This document shows positions 11,459 through 19,820 of a stretch of 64,000 nucleotides of DNA, one piece after another. The notes beneath the pieces are model-generated. The model made no database searches. It saw only the letters and a list, made by a program, of their open reading frames with translations, and was not told the origin of the DNA. The translations under genes and the position numbers were made by a program. The stretch is from Corallococcus sp. EGB (GTDB lineage Bacteria; Myxococcota; Myxococcia; Myxococcales; Myxococcaceae), in contig NZ_CP079946.1 in NCBI RefSeq assembly GCF_019968905.1, forward strand, positions 6,235,356 to 6,299,355. Reading direction: 5' to 3'. Every line of letters starts with the position of its first letter. Within the stretch, counting starts at the first letter, position 1.

Positions 11459-14065
11459 CTAGCGCGGGTCCGTGCTGCGGCGGCCCCAGCGGATGACTCC
11501 GTCCCAGTCCTCGGGCGGCGGCGTCTGGATGAGGTGCTGGCAGCGCTGGACGTAGACGCGGGCCACCGGGTCGCCGTGCTCCACGGTGCAGCGGCGGAAC
11601 AGCTCCTGGGCCAGGATGAAGTCGCGCGCGTAGTAGGCGGTGAGGGCCTTCTCGTAGAGGGCGATGCCCGCCTGCTTCTCTTGAGAGAACTCGCCCCGGC
11701 GGCCCAGCAGCTCGTGCACGCGCACGGGCTGGGGCCGGTCGCGCAGGAGCACGCGGTCCACCTCGCGGAAGACGTAGGCGTCGCTGGCGAGCTGCGCGGT
11801 GGCCTGCCCCACCAGCACCTGGGTGCCGTACTCCTTGTTGGCGGCCTCCAGCCGGCCGGCCATGCCCACCGCGTCGCCCATGACGGTGTAGTGGGACTTG
11901 AGCTCGCTGCCCATGTCGCCCACCAGCAGGTCGCCCGTGTCGATGCCGGCGCGCACCGACAGCCGGTGGCCGAACTGCTTCTCCCAGAGGGGCTGCTTCT
12001 GCGCGAGCGCCGCCTGGAGCTTGAGGGCCGCCTCGCAGGCCAGGTGCGCGTGGCGGTCCGTGCGCACGGGCGCGCCCCAGAAGGCCATCACTGAATCGCC
12101 GATGTACTTGTCCACCTGGCCCACGGTGGCGCGCACCACGGCGGTCATCTCCGTGAGGAAGGTGTTGAGCAGCGGCACCAGTTGCTCCGGCGGCAGGGCT
12201 TCCGACAGGCGCGTGAAGCCCTCGATGTCGCAGAGGTACACGGACATCTGGCGGCGCTCGGGCTTCATCAGGCTCACGTCGCGCGCCACCAGCCGCGCGA
12301 CATCCGGGCTCACGTAGCGGCCCAGCGCGCTGTGGACGAACTCGCGCACGTCCTGCTCCGTGCGGAAGGCGTAGAGCGTCGTCACCAGGAAGGCGAGCCC
12401 GCCGGACCACAGCGGCCCCGCGACAGCGATCCACAGCTGGTCGTGGACGAAGACATAGCCCGCCGCACCCACGTAGCCCGCCCCCGCCGCCACCGCCACG
12501 CAGACGAAGAGGAAGGCGCCGCCCACGGAGCGAAGCAGCCAGCTGAAGGACAGCGCCAGGAACGCGCCGAAGAACGCGAGCGCCATGGTGGCGAGCATGT
12601 CCACCTTGGGCGGCGCGCGGGTGATTCCATCCGACGCGAGGATGTTGGCGAGCGCCTGGCCCAGCACCGCGCCGTTGGCGATGCCCGGGCCGATGGGCGT
12701 CACCCGGCGCTCGGGGGCGTAGCTGCTGGTGTTGGTGAGGATGACGGCGCGGCCGTCCAGGTCGTGGTCGAAGCGGGCGGGCCGCGCCTCCTGCTTGTCG
12801 AAGAGGTTGAGCAGCACGTTCCACGCGCGGATGGAGCGGGCCAGCGGGCCTCGCGCGCCTCGGGTGGCCGCCGGGGCCTCCCAGCGCAGGAGGCTGTAGC
12901 CGGACGCGTCCATGGGCACGGAGTACTTGTCGCCGATGTAGAGCCGTCCGTCCGCGTACCGCAGCTTCTGCGTGCCCGCGAGCCGCATCGCGGCGGCCAG
13001 GGGCAGCGAGGGAAGGACGTAGCGCGCACCGCCGCGCGGGCTGTACGCGACGAGGTGGGGCACGCCGCGCACCACGCCGTCGGGGTCCGCGGGCAGCGTG
13101 GTGGCGCCGTAGCCGCTGGCGGGGCTGAGCAGCGGCGTCACCGGGTGCTGGAGCTGGCGTACCTCCAGGAGCTTCTCCGGGTCCAGCCCCTGCACCTGCA
13201 CGGAGGCCAGGGCGAGGAACAGGTCCGACGGCGCGACGCGGAAGGCGTCGTCCGCGGCGCGGCGCTCCTGGATGGACGCGGAGGCGGCGCCCAGCTGGTC
13301 GCCCAGGCTGCGGCCCTCGCCCTCGTCCGCGACGCCGGCCCAGACCTCCACGTCCTTGCCGGCGGGGATGAGGAACGCGGGGCGCTGGAGGGCGAGGACG
13401 GCCTGGGCGCGGGCGCGGGCCTCGGTGACGCCGGGGTAGCTGCCCAGCCGGACGCGGTAGGGCCACAGGCGGCCGGTGGGGGACAGCGAGCGGGTGCCCT
13501 CGGCGCCCCAGCGGAAGGCGAGCACGGAGTGGCCGGGGTCCTGGTCCAGGAGGGCGCGGAACGCGTCGTCGTCCTGGGACAGGGCGCCGCGGCCGGAGCG
13601 CGTGGGGGTGACGCAGGCGCGGGGGCTGAGCTCCGGGTAGGCGAAGTCCAGCATCACCACGGAGGCGCCCTCCTCCACCAGCCGGTGCACCATGCCGCCC
13701 ATGACCTGGCGCGGCCACGGGTACGCGGCGATGTCCGCGCGGGGGCCCTGCTGGGCCTCGGCGAGCGTGTCGTCGTCGATGGAGACGAGCACGACGCGGT
13801 CGGAGCGCTCGGAGACCTCGCCCAGTTGGCGGATGCGCCAGTCGTAGAAGACGCGCTCGCCGCCGTCCAGCGCATGGGAGAGCGCCTCGATGAGCCCGGA
13901 GGGTGAGAACAGGGGCGCGGGCGTGTCGTCCGGGCGCGAGGGGCGCGTGGCGCGCTGGGAGACGAGCAGGCCCAGCAGGCAGCCGAACAGGGCCGCCATG
14001 ACGAGCGAGAAGCCGAGCCGGTGGAGGAAGCGGCGGCCGGAGGAGTGGATGCGGAGGCGTTGCAC
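11459..14065 (-). CDS. CHASE2-domain adenylate/guanylate cyclase
   Basis: Encodes 868 aa from GTG 14065, a start set mainly by the neighbouring divergent gene; no clear ribosome site is visible. After one N-terminal membrane helix, residues ~50-430 form an extracytoplasmic CHASE2 sensor (VVLVSIDDDTLAE, then GASVVMLDFAY, later GRAVILTNTSSY). Three membrane helices follow, and then a class III cyclase domain with both metal aspartates (VYLCDIEGFTRLSE and DKYIGDSVMAFWG) and YTVMGDAVGMAGRLE. The last ~60 residues look like a TPR-type helical tail. The design suggests that an envelope signal sets cAMP production at the inner membrane. The gene order does not reveal its partner. Confidence 0.9.
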   Translation of the reverse strand: MQRLRIHSSGRRFLHRLGFSLVMAALFGCLLGLLVSQRATRPSRPDDTPAPLFSPSGLIEALSHALDGGERVFYDWRIRQLGEVSERSDRVVLVSIDDDTLAEAQQGPRADIAAYPWPRQVMGGMVHRLVEEGASVVMLDFAYPELSPRACVTPTRSGRGALSQDDDAFRALLDQDPGHSVLAFRWGAEGTRSLSPTGRLWPYRVRLGSYPGVTEARARAQAVLALQRPAFLIPAGKDVEVWAGVADEGEGRSLGDQLGAASASIQERRAADDAFRVAPSDLFLALASVQVQGLDPEKLLEVRQLQHPVTPLLSPASGYGATTLPADPDGVVRGVPHLVAYSPRGGARYVLPSLPLAAAMRLAGTQKLRYADGRLYIGDKYSVPMDASGYSLLRWEAPAATRGARGPLARSIRAWNVLLNLFDKQEARPARFDHDLDGRAVILTNTSSYAPERRVTPIGPGIANGAVLGQALANILASDGITRAPPKVDMLATMALAFFGAFLALSFSWLLRSVGGAFLFVCVAVAAGAGYVGAAGYVFVHDQLWIAVAGPLWSGGLAFLVTTLYAFRTEQDVREFVHSALGRYVSPDVARLVARDVSLMKPERRQMSVYLCDIEGFTRLSEALPPEQLVPLLNTFLTEMTAVVRATVGQVDKYIGDSVMAFWGAPVRTDRHAHLACEAALKLQAALAQKQPLWEKQFGHRLSVRAGIDTGDLLVGDMGSELKSHYTVMGDAVGMAGRLEAANKEYGTQVLVGQATAQLASDAYVFREVDRVLLRDRPQPVRVHELLGRRGEFSQEKQAGIALYEKALTAYYARDFILAQELFRRCTVEHGDPVARVYVQRCQHLIQTPPPEDWDGVIRWGRRSTDPR

Positions 14066-14164
14066 GAGCGGCGTCCAGGATACCGCTTTGGCGGCCCGCG
14101 CCCATGGGCAACGCGCGCGGTATGGTGGGCCGCCGTCACCCGTGTCCTGCACAAGAGAGTGCCC

Positions 14165-15019
14165 ATGAAACGCCTGTTGCTGTCCGCCCTGGCTGCCGTG
14201 TCCCTGCTGTCGCCGCTCGCCTGTGACCTGGAGAAGACGACCAACCAGATCAGGGCGGACCACGTGATGGTGGGCACGCTGCTCGCGACGCCGCAGGTGG
14301 AGGTGTCCGCGTTGGCGATGGCGGGCTACGACGGGGGGACGGACGGCGGGGACGTGGTGACGTTCCCCGGGCAGACGGCGGCGTTCGTGTTCTTCGGGAC
14401 GAAGTCCGGGGAGAACTCGCAGCCGCAGGGCCTGAGTGGGGCCACGGTGTCGCTGCGCGCCGGGAGCGCGGCGGCCGTTCCGCTGAACGGCCAGGGCGGC
14501 GGCAGCTACGGCGTGACGAGCGACTCCACGGACGACCTGAAGTACGCGTCCGGCGCCACGTATTCGTTCCTCGCGGAGCAGGCGGGGGCCAAGTACGAGG
14601 CGCGGGTGGAGGACTCGCCGCCGAAGGAGGGCATCGAGGCGTTCCACCCGAAGGAGGGCTTCGTGCGGATCAACGCGAACACGGCGTTCGCGTTCGACCG
14701 GCCGGCGCCTCCGCCGAACCAGGACCGGACGCTGGGCTTCGTGACGGTGGTGCCGCTGGGTTCGAATGGGGAGAAGGGGCAGGCCACCTACTCGAACGTG
14801 CCGACGACGCCGGTGGAATTCCTCCAGCTGGCGGCGACACCCGCGACGTTCCGCGAGGCGCGCGTGACGATTCCGGCCACGGCCTTCCCGAACCCGAAGC
14901 AGACGTACCTGATCATCTTCCAGGCCGTGCGCACGGGCGGCCCGGAGTCCGACAACCTCTTCCTGGGCAGCGTCGTCCTGGCGGGCACCGCGGAAGTGGG
15001 CATCGTGCGGACGAACTGA
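14165..15019 (+). CDS. putative lipoprotein of unknown function
   Basis: Encodes 284 aa from ATG 14165. The N-terminus KRLLLSALAAVSLLSPLACD is a signal peptide with a slightly atypical lipobox (Pro at -3). The mature part is rich in Gly, Thr and Ala and looks all-beta, with many short strands and no cysteine or catalytic pattern. I do not recognise a family. It is divergent from the CHASE2 cyclase (99 bases apart), so the regulatory region may be shared. It is convergent with the following coiled-coil protein gene, with six bases between stops. It is probably a secreted or outer-membrane-attached protein of myxobacterial type. Confidence 0.75.
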   Translation: MKRLLLSALAAVSLLSPLACDLEKTTNQIRADHVMVGTLLATPQVEVSALAMAGYDGGTDGGDVVTFPGQTAAFVFFGTKSGENSQPQGLSGATVSLRAGSAAAVPLNGQGGGSYGVTSDSTDDLKYASGATYSFLAEQAGAKYEARVEDSPPKEGIEAFHPKEGFVRINANTAFAFDRPAPPPNQDRTLGFVTVVPLGSNGEKGQATYSNVPTTPVEFLQLAATPATFREARVTIPATAFPNPKQTYLIIFQAVRTGGPESDNLFLGSVVLAGTAEVGIVRTN

Positions 15020-15025
15020 GCGCGT

Positions 15026-16048
15026 CTACCCGGCCTCGATGTCCAGGCCGATGCGCCCCTCCAGCTTGAGGCGCAGGAGGTGGCCCGCGAAGCGCTCCGA
15101 CTCTTCGCGGGTGAGGATGCTGCGGAAGGAAGGACCGTCCGCGATCTCCACCTCCATCACGGCGCCGCGCTGGAGCAGGCGGAAGAAGTCCTCCCCTCCC
15201 CCGGACCTGGGCACGCGGACGGGGAGGAAGCCCTTCAACGGCACGACGTCCGTGCTCGCGTCGAGGACGTGGAGCAGGCCCTGTGCGTCCGGGCGCACGG
15301 CGTCGGAGGCAATGGACTCCTCGGCGTAGAGGGGCGCGGGAGGGAGGGACAGGTCCTCGGTGGAGTCATCGAAGAGGAAGCCGTAGCGGGACGGCACCCG
15401 CTGCGTGAGCAGGTAGCAGAGCAGGACGGCCTCATCCGGCTGCACGCGGGCGATGTGGAGGATGGAGCGCTCCGCCCCCACGCGGCGCAGGAGCAGCGTG
15501 AGGTGCGGCTGGCTGCGCTGGAGGTAGCGCTTCACGCGATCCAGGAGCGTGGCGCGGACCTCCGTGAACGCGGCCTGGTAGCGGGCTTCACTCTCCGCTT
15601 CGCGGTGGGAGACAGCCTCACGGGCCTTGGCCAGCTTCGCCTCGGCGTCGCGGAGGAAGTCGCTGGCGGCGCCCTGCTGCTGGAGGCCCGGGGTCGCCGA
15701 GCCGGCATCCATGCCCGCGGCGCGCACGGCCCCCAGGAGGAACGAGCCCTGCTGCGTGAGCCGGGACTGTTCCTCGCGGAACTGGATGACGGAGGCCGCG
15801 TGCCCGCGCTTGAGCTCCGCCCAGGCGTCGTAGGTGGACTCCAGTGTCTCCAGCGCGCGCAGTTGCCCCAGCGCGCCGTCGGGACTGGAGGTCAGCCCGG
15901 TCCACGGCGTGTCTGTGTTTCGCACGGGGAGCGCCGGGGACTCGGCCACGGCGGGAACATCCACGGGGGTGTCGTGACGCATCGCCCTGGCATCATGCTT
16001 CGGTGCGTCCGGCGGCGGGGAATGTTTCGGGGGGCGCTTCTTCGTCAC
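15026..16048 (-). CDS. hypothetical protein with central coiled coil
   Basis: Encodes 340 aa from GTG 16048, which shares GTGA with the stop of the upstream MopE-type lipoprotein gene; that overlap decided the start (TTG 16057 is the alternative). Residues ~1-60 are Pro-rich and charged. Residues ~65-185 are helical and coiled-coil-like with many Ala, Glu, Arg and Gln. The C-terminal ~150 residues have mixed structure and no motif I know. There is no signal peptide or membrane segment, so it should be cytoplasmic. Coupled translation with the lipoprotein gene suggests a related role, but no function can be assigned. Confidence 0.7.
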   Translation of the reverse strand: MTKKRPPKHSPPPDAPKHDARAMRHDTPVDVPAVAESPALPVRNTDTPWTGLTSSPDGALGQLRALETLESTYDAWAELKRGHAASVIQFREEQSRLTQQGSFLLGAVRAAGMDAGSATPGLQQQGAASDFLRDAEAKLAKAREAVSHREAESEARYQAAFTEVRATLLDRVKRYLQRSQPHLTLLLRRVGAERSILHIARVQPDEAVLLCYLLTQRVPSRYGFLFDDSTEDLSLPPAPLYAEESIASDAVRPDAQGLLHVLDASTDVVPLKGFLPVRVPRSGGGEDFFRLLQRGAVMEVEIADGPSFRSILTREESERFAGHLLRLKLEGRIGLDIEAG

Positions 16049-17835
16049 TGCGGCCAACCCGGATAGTGGGCGACCTGACCGAACCGGCCGACGACCCAGA
16101 TGTCATCAGGACGGGTGCCAGCAATCCCATGGATCGCCGCACCTGAATACACCGGGCTCCAGGAAGTGCCATTGAAGCGAAAGACACGCCCGCCCTCACT
16201 GGTGACGTAGATGGAATGCGTGCCGAAGGCCAACACACCCGTCAGGTTTTCACGTGTCGAAGAAAGCCCGGGGAGCGAGGACCAGGTGCCATTCCACTGC
16301 AGCACCGTGCCCCCGCTTCCCACGGCATAGGCCAATCTGGGATTCACGACATGGACCGCGTTCAAGCTCACTCCCGAGGGTGCGGAGCCATTGAACGTCC
16401 AGGTCGCGAGGGCAGGATCGTAGCGGTAGATGGCTGACGATGCGGGCTCCCCGACCGCGAACATGACCTCGGGGGAGATTCCATGAACGGCGCGCAACCG
16501 GGTCTCCTCGACGGGACTGGCCGTCACGGCCGCGGTTCCTCCATCCCAGATGAAGGTCGCTCCACTGACCTTCGCGGAGTCCCTGCCCACGCCGTAGATC
16601 TCGACACCTCCATCCGCGACGAATCCCTGGAGCCCCGACGTCGTGATGGAGGAGGGGTTGACCGCCGTCCGCGGCGTGCAGGCCATGCTGGCGGGTGTCT
16701 GCACCATCAACACGCCATCCTCGATGCCAATGAATGCCATCCCTGTCTGGGGGTGGGCCCAAACGGAATACAGATTCAGGGGGAACGGTCCAGACGTACA
16801 CCTTTTCGGCAGCGAGACAAGCTCCGTCGATTCCGGCGTCTTGACCACGCGGACCAAATCAACACCTACGGCCCAGACCCCGCCGTCGCCGTAGACTGAG
16901 ACAGCAAGAAAATCAGCCCCACCATCCAATACGGTCTGACCTGCCCATGTCGGGGAGCCAGCCAGGCAGGCCCCAGCCTCATCAATCATTGCATTGCAGT
17001 TGTTGTCCTGTTCGTCGCAGAGCTCAGGGGCGTTGGGGTGGATGAATGGATTTCCGTCGTCACAGTCCCCGCCCTCCCGCGCGAACGCTCCGGCTGGAGC
17101 CACGCATGAGGCGATCCCGCCATCCAGTGCACCATAGGTGTCCTGGTCCTCGTCCGGATACCAGATTGGCACCGGGCCAGAAGGCTGGCACTGGACCCCG
17201 GTGCCGCTCGCGGTGCACTGGTACGCCCCATCACACTGCGTCGAGCCGTCAAAACAGCGATTGCCTACGCTGAAACCTTCGTCCGTCTCGCCATTACAAT
17301 TGTCATCCGCGCCATTGCAGACCTCCGCCGCGCCCGGATGCACCGCCGCGTTCGAGTCATCGCAGTCCGTGCCCCCTGTCAGCACACTGACGTAGCCATC
17401 CGCGTCCGCGTCCGACGCCACCAGCGTGAAATCCATCGTGGCGACGGTACCCTCGCGCAGCGTGGACACATGGTCCTGCGCCGTCACGGCCTGCCCATCA
17501 CACCCCTGCTCGAACGCGGCGACAGACACCGTCACCGTGAGTCCCCAGCCCTTGGGCGGGGAGAACCCCTGCGTCAGCGTCGTGCCCGCGCGCGCCGTCC
17601 CCCGGTACGGCACCGTCGCCATTCGCGTCGCGGTGCCCCCGGGCTCCTTCGCCTCGAACTTCAGACACCCCGGCACGAACCCCTGCGCATCCACCCGGAT
17701 GTGCAACATGCCGCAATCCTCATCCCCCGCCGCGCAGAACTCCTTCTCCCTCCAGAGGTCCTCCAGAGACGGCACGGTGCACCGCACCAGGCTCAACCCC
17801 AGCAATGCCACCCAAAGCAGACGGAAACGGGACAT
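16045..17835 (-). CDS. MopE-type metal-binding-motif lipoprotein
   Basis: Encodes 596 aa from ATG 17835. It has a signal peptide ending LSLVRC, so it is a probable lipoprotein. Residues ~145-290 hold two clear copies of the MopE-type motif: GGTDCDDSNAAVHPGAAEVC then DDNCNGETDEG, and GGDCDDGNPFIHPNAPELC then DNNCNAMIDEAG. These acidic Cys-rich repeats are annotated as putative metal (Ca or Cu) binding. The C-terminal 300 residues read as a repeated beta structure (for example AVGVDLVRVV, YGVGRDSAKV, FAVGEPAS, YAVGSGGTVLQWNGTW, WVVGRFGQV), most likely a beta-propeller. Such proteins are abundant in myxobacteria as surface proteins. By eye, base composition is lower in GC around 16.2-17.0 kb than in neighbouring genes. 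Confidence 0.82.
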   Translation of the reverse strand: MSRFRLLWVALLGLSLVRCTVPSLEDLWREKEFCAAGDEDCGMLHIRVDAQGFVPGCLKFEAKEPGGTATRMATVPYRGTARAGTTLTQGFSPPKGWGLTVTVSVAAFEQGCDGQAVTAQDHVSTLREGTVATMDFTLVASDADADGYVSVLTGGTDCDDSNAAVHPGAAEVCNGADDNCNGETDEGFSVGNRCFDGSTQCDGAYQCTASGTGVQCQPSGPVPIWYPDEDQDTYGALDGGIASCVAPAGAFAREGGDCDDGNPFIHPNAPELCDEQDNNCNAMIDEAGACLAGSPTWAGQTVLDGGADFLAVSVYGDGGVWAVGVDLVRVVKTPESTELVSLPKRCTSGPFPLNLYSVWAHPQTGMAFIGIEDGVLMVQTPASMACTPRTAVNPSSITTSGLQGFVADGGVEIYGVGRDSAKVSGATFIWDGGTAAVTASPVEETRLRAVHGISPEVMFAVGEPASSAIYRYDPALATWTFNGSAPSGVSLNAVHVVNPRLAYAVGSGGTVLQWNGTWSSLPGLSSTRENLTGVLAFGTHSIYVTSEGGRVFRFNGTSWSPVYSGAAIHGIAGTRPDDIWVVGRFGQVAHYPGWPQ

Positions 17836-17881
17836 GGCCGGAAATCCTATGCCAAGTCGCCTTCACTCCGCGCGAACACGA

Positions 17882-17915
17882 AGGCCCCTCCCCGCGCTCC
17901 AGCGGGAAGAGGCCT
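17882..17915 (-). terminator. hairpin terminator for the leftward small-protein cluster
   Basis: A 14-bp stem pairs 17882-17895 with 17902-17915. On the leftward RNA, AGGCCUCUUCCCGC pairs with GCGGGGAGGGGCCU through two G-U wobbles, around a six-base loop. A moderately U-rich UUCGUGUUC follows. It sits just downstream of the last gene of the 17.9-19.7 kb cluster and separates it from the MopE-type lipoprotein gene. Confidence 0.6.
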
Positions 17916-17941
17916 GTGTGTCCTTCACACGCTCCCTGGAA

Positions 17942-18250
17942 TCAGGTCGTGCGCTGACCCGGCGGCACCGTGGAGCCCGCGCCCTGCTGGGTCTCCTGGC
18001 CACGCGCGTTGTTGATGGCCGTGGCCAGCTTGTCCTGGCCGCCCTGGATGCGCTGGCGCAGGTCGCCGCGCAGCTGGTTGCCCGGCTTGTCCGCGATGAG
18101 CAGGCCCACGCCCACGCCCACCAGCACGCCCGCCGCGAAGATGCCCAGCGCCGGCAGCGCCGTCTCCGCCGTCGTGCGGCGCGTCTCCAGGCCGATGAGG
18201 TCCAGCACGTCGTCCCTGTCCAGCTTCTTCAAGTCCTTCAGGCTCAGCAT
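17942..18250 (-). CDS. small YtxH-like membrane protein
   Basis: Encodes 102 aa from ATG 18250, with CCGGAG about eight bases upstream. An N-terminal helical part (LKDLKKLDRDDVLDLIGLE) leads to one glycine-rich membrane helix at ~32-54 (ALGIFAAGVLVGVGVGLLIA). A KPGNQLRGDLRQRIQ amphipathic tail follows, as in YtxH-type general-stress proteins, and the end is disordered. It is last of five co-oriented small membrane-protein genes and precedes a terminator. A role in envelope stress or membrane organisation is inference from the family and neighbours. Confidence 0.75.
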   Translation of the reverse strand: MLSLKDLKKLDRDDVLDLIGLETRRTTAETALPALGIFAAGVLVGVGVGLLIADKPGNQLRGDLRQRIQGGQDKLATAINNARGQETQQGAGSTVPPGQRTT

Positions 18251-18305
18251 GTCCGACTCCGGGGAAATGACTTCGGGGGGAAAGACGCGGGGTGCTTCGC
18301 GAATC

Positions 18306-18683
18306 CTAGACGCTGCCCGAGGGCGGCGTGCCCCGGCCCGTCTGATAGCCCTGGAAGGCGGACTCCGCCATGCCCAAGAGCTCATCCTTCACGAAGGGCA
18401 GCGCGGCCAGCCGCACGCCCAGCTTCAGGATGCGCCCGGTCAGCGGCGTAAACAGACCGCCGCCCAGCACGTAGCCCACGCCCATGGCGATGGCCAGCGT
18501 GCCATAGGGGTTGCGCTCCACGCGCCCCTTCAAGTCCAGCGCCTGCCCCAGGTCCGCCACCGCGCTGCGCGCGTTGTCCATGAACTGCTGCGCGTCCGAC
18601 CCCAGCTGATCCACGCGCTGGCCGAAGCCCGCGTCACCGCCGTGGTCGGTGCCGTTGCCCGTCGTGCCTGAATAGTTCGTCAT
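18306..18683 (-). CDS. small membrane-associated protein, DUF883/YqjD-like layout
   Basis: Encodes 125 aa from ATG 18683. The start is preceded by GGAAAGGGAGC on the coding strand. A disordered Gly/Thr N-terminus is followed by an amphipathic helix (QRVDQLGSDAQQFMDNARSAVADLGQAL). Then comes RNPYGTLAIAMGVGYVLGGGLF, a typical proline-capped glycine-zipper membrane helix of the YqjD/ElaB type. Unlike YqjD, the helix is not at the C-terminus; a second helix follows (KDELLGMAESAFQGYQTGR). It belongs to the same cluster as its neighbours and was probably made from one transcript. In E. coli, proteins of this layout tether ribosomes to the membrane in stationary phase; transfer of that role here is unproven. 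Confidence 0.72.
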   Translation of the reverse strand: MTNYSGTTGNGTDHGGDAGFGQRVDQLGSDAQQFMDNARSAVADLGQALDLKGRVERNPYGTLAIAMGVGYVLGGGLFTPLTGRILKLGVRLAALPFVKDELLGMAESAFQGYQTGRGTPPSGSV

Positions 18684-18710
18684 GTCCGTGCTCCCTTTCC
18701 AGGCAACCGG

Positions 18711-18905
18711 TTAGCGGGACGCGATGCGGCCCACGATGAAGCCCACCGCCAGCGCGCCCAGCAGGCACGTCCCCGGGTTGGCCTTGATGAACCCGACGAC
18801 CTGACGGTTCATGTCCACCAGGTTCTGCCGAGCCTCGTCCATGTTCGGCAGCTGCTCCTGAAGTTGCCGCGCCCGGTCTGCCATCTGCTGCGGATTGATT
18901 TCCAT
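18711..18905 (-). CDS. small tail-anchored protein, DUF883/YqjD-like
   Basis: Encodes 64 aa from ATG 18905, with AGAGGG just upstream. An amphipathic helix (MADRARQLQEQLPNMDEARQ) leads to a C-terminal anchor containing IKANPGTCLLGALAVGFIVG. The NPG turn before a glycine-rich helix and the basic last residues are typical of the tail-anchored YqjD/ElaB/DUF883 group. An upstream in-frame ATG near 18959 would add about 18 residues but has poorer support. It lies 27 bases before the next gene of the cluster. Confidence 0.68.
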   Translation of the reverse strand: MEINPQQMADRARQLQEQLPNMDEARQNLVDMNRQVVGFIKANPGTCLLGALAVGFIVGRIASR

Positions 18906-18978
18906 GGAAGCCCTCTGCTGTGCGTTCGTTTTTCCGATTGCGTCTTGAAGTGTCTGCATCCGGGCCGGCCGGCGCCGC

Positions 18979-19188
18979 TCAGCGCCGCGAGCCCACCAGG
19001 TAACCAACGAGGAAGGCGGTCCCCACGCAGGCGTAGGGATGCTTGCGCACCCACTGACGCCAGTCCGTGACCTCCGAAACCTCCACCCGGAGCGCGCTCA
19101 CCGACGAGGCCAGGTCGGCCCGGGTGCGCTCGATTTCCTCGCGAAGCGCCGCGCTGGTGCGCGGCAGGTGTCCATTGCTAGCGGCCAT
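18979..19188 (-). CDS. DUF3618-type tail-anchored protein
   Basis: Encodes 69 aa from ATG 19188. The segment LREEIERTRADLASSVSALRVEV is the DUF3618 signature (an EIERTR-type helix). A C-terminal membrane helix (KHPYACVGTAFLVGYLVGSRR) follows. DUF3618 proteins are small, co-occur with Holin-X family proteins, and have unknown function. The start overlaps the 3' end of the Holin-X-like gene by 11 bases, which makes co-translation likely. Confidence 0.8.
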   Translation of the reverse strand: MAASNGHLPRTSAALREEIERTRADLASSVSALRVEVSEVTDWRQWVRKHPYACVGTAFLVGYLVGSRR

Positions 19189-19651
19189 CCCGCGGCTCCT
19201 TGAAAGCCATTCCCGTCGTGTCCTTCAGCGTGTTCACCCCGGGCGTCGGGGACACCCGCGGGGGCGGCGCGGTGAGCACCGCCATGCTGCGCGACAGCTC
19301 GCTGACGCTGTCATCCATCATCTGGCGGGACTTCATGCGCTTCACCGCGCGCAGGATGCCCAGGCCCCCTCCCATCAGGTTCACCGCGCCCATCAGGCCC
19401 AGCGCCCCCGCCCACCCCGTCCACGGAGCGAGCACGGCCGCCAGCGCCCCGCAGACGAAGGCGTAGCCCACGAGCAGGAAGGGCACGAACACGGCGATGC
19501 TCGCCACGTCCAGGCCCATGGCCTTCGCGTCCTCCGCCAGCTCCACGCGCGCCAGCTGGAGGTGCTGCGTCACCAACCGACTGAAGCCGTCCGCCATGCG
19601 CCCGACGAGCGCGGCCACGCCGCGATCCGTCTGTTCACTGCCCACGTGCAT
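19178..19651 (-). CDS. Holin-X (PF07332)-type membrane protein, YqjE-like
   Basis: Encodes 157 aa from ATG 19651. An N-terminal helix (LVGRMADGFSRLVTQHLQLARVELAEDAK) is the typical start of PF07332 proteins. Two membrane helices follow at ~48-75 and ~78-100, and a cytoplasmic tail comes last. Despite the family name, these are chromosomal envelope proteins (E. coli YqjE is one), usually beside DUF883 or DUF3618 genes, as here. It is first in the five-gene leftward cluster. Nothing in the neighbourhood suggests a prophage. Confidence 0.8.
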   Translation of the reverse strand: MHVGSEQTDRGVAALVGRMADGFSRLVTQHLQLARVELAEDAKAMGLDVASIAVFVPFLLVGYAFVCGALAAVLAPWTGWAGALGLMGAVNLMGGGLGILRAVKRMKSRQMMDDSVSELSRSMAVLTAPPPRVSPTPGVNTLKDTTGMAFKEPRDGR

Positions 19652-19820
19652 GCGCTCTCCGGCCGACGCTCACGTCCCTGTGCGCGTGGGCGCCAACCTA
19701 GGCACCCCACCTCCCCGCGACAACCACAGCGCGAGGAATTTGTCCGGCGTTCGCCAGCGTCGGCCACTCAACGCGAGAAACCACCGGACCCGCGGGGAAG
19801 CCTAGCGCAAGCCCACCCTC

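Noticed and set aside
19178-19651. Phage holin as a sign of a prophage
   Set aside because: PF07332 proteins are chromosomal envelope proteins, and no phage structural, integrase or lysis genes are nearby.
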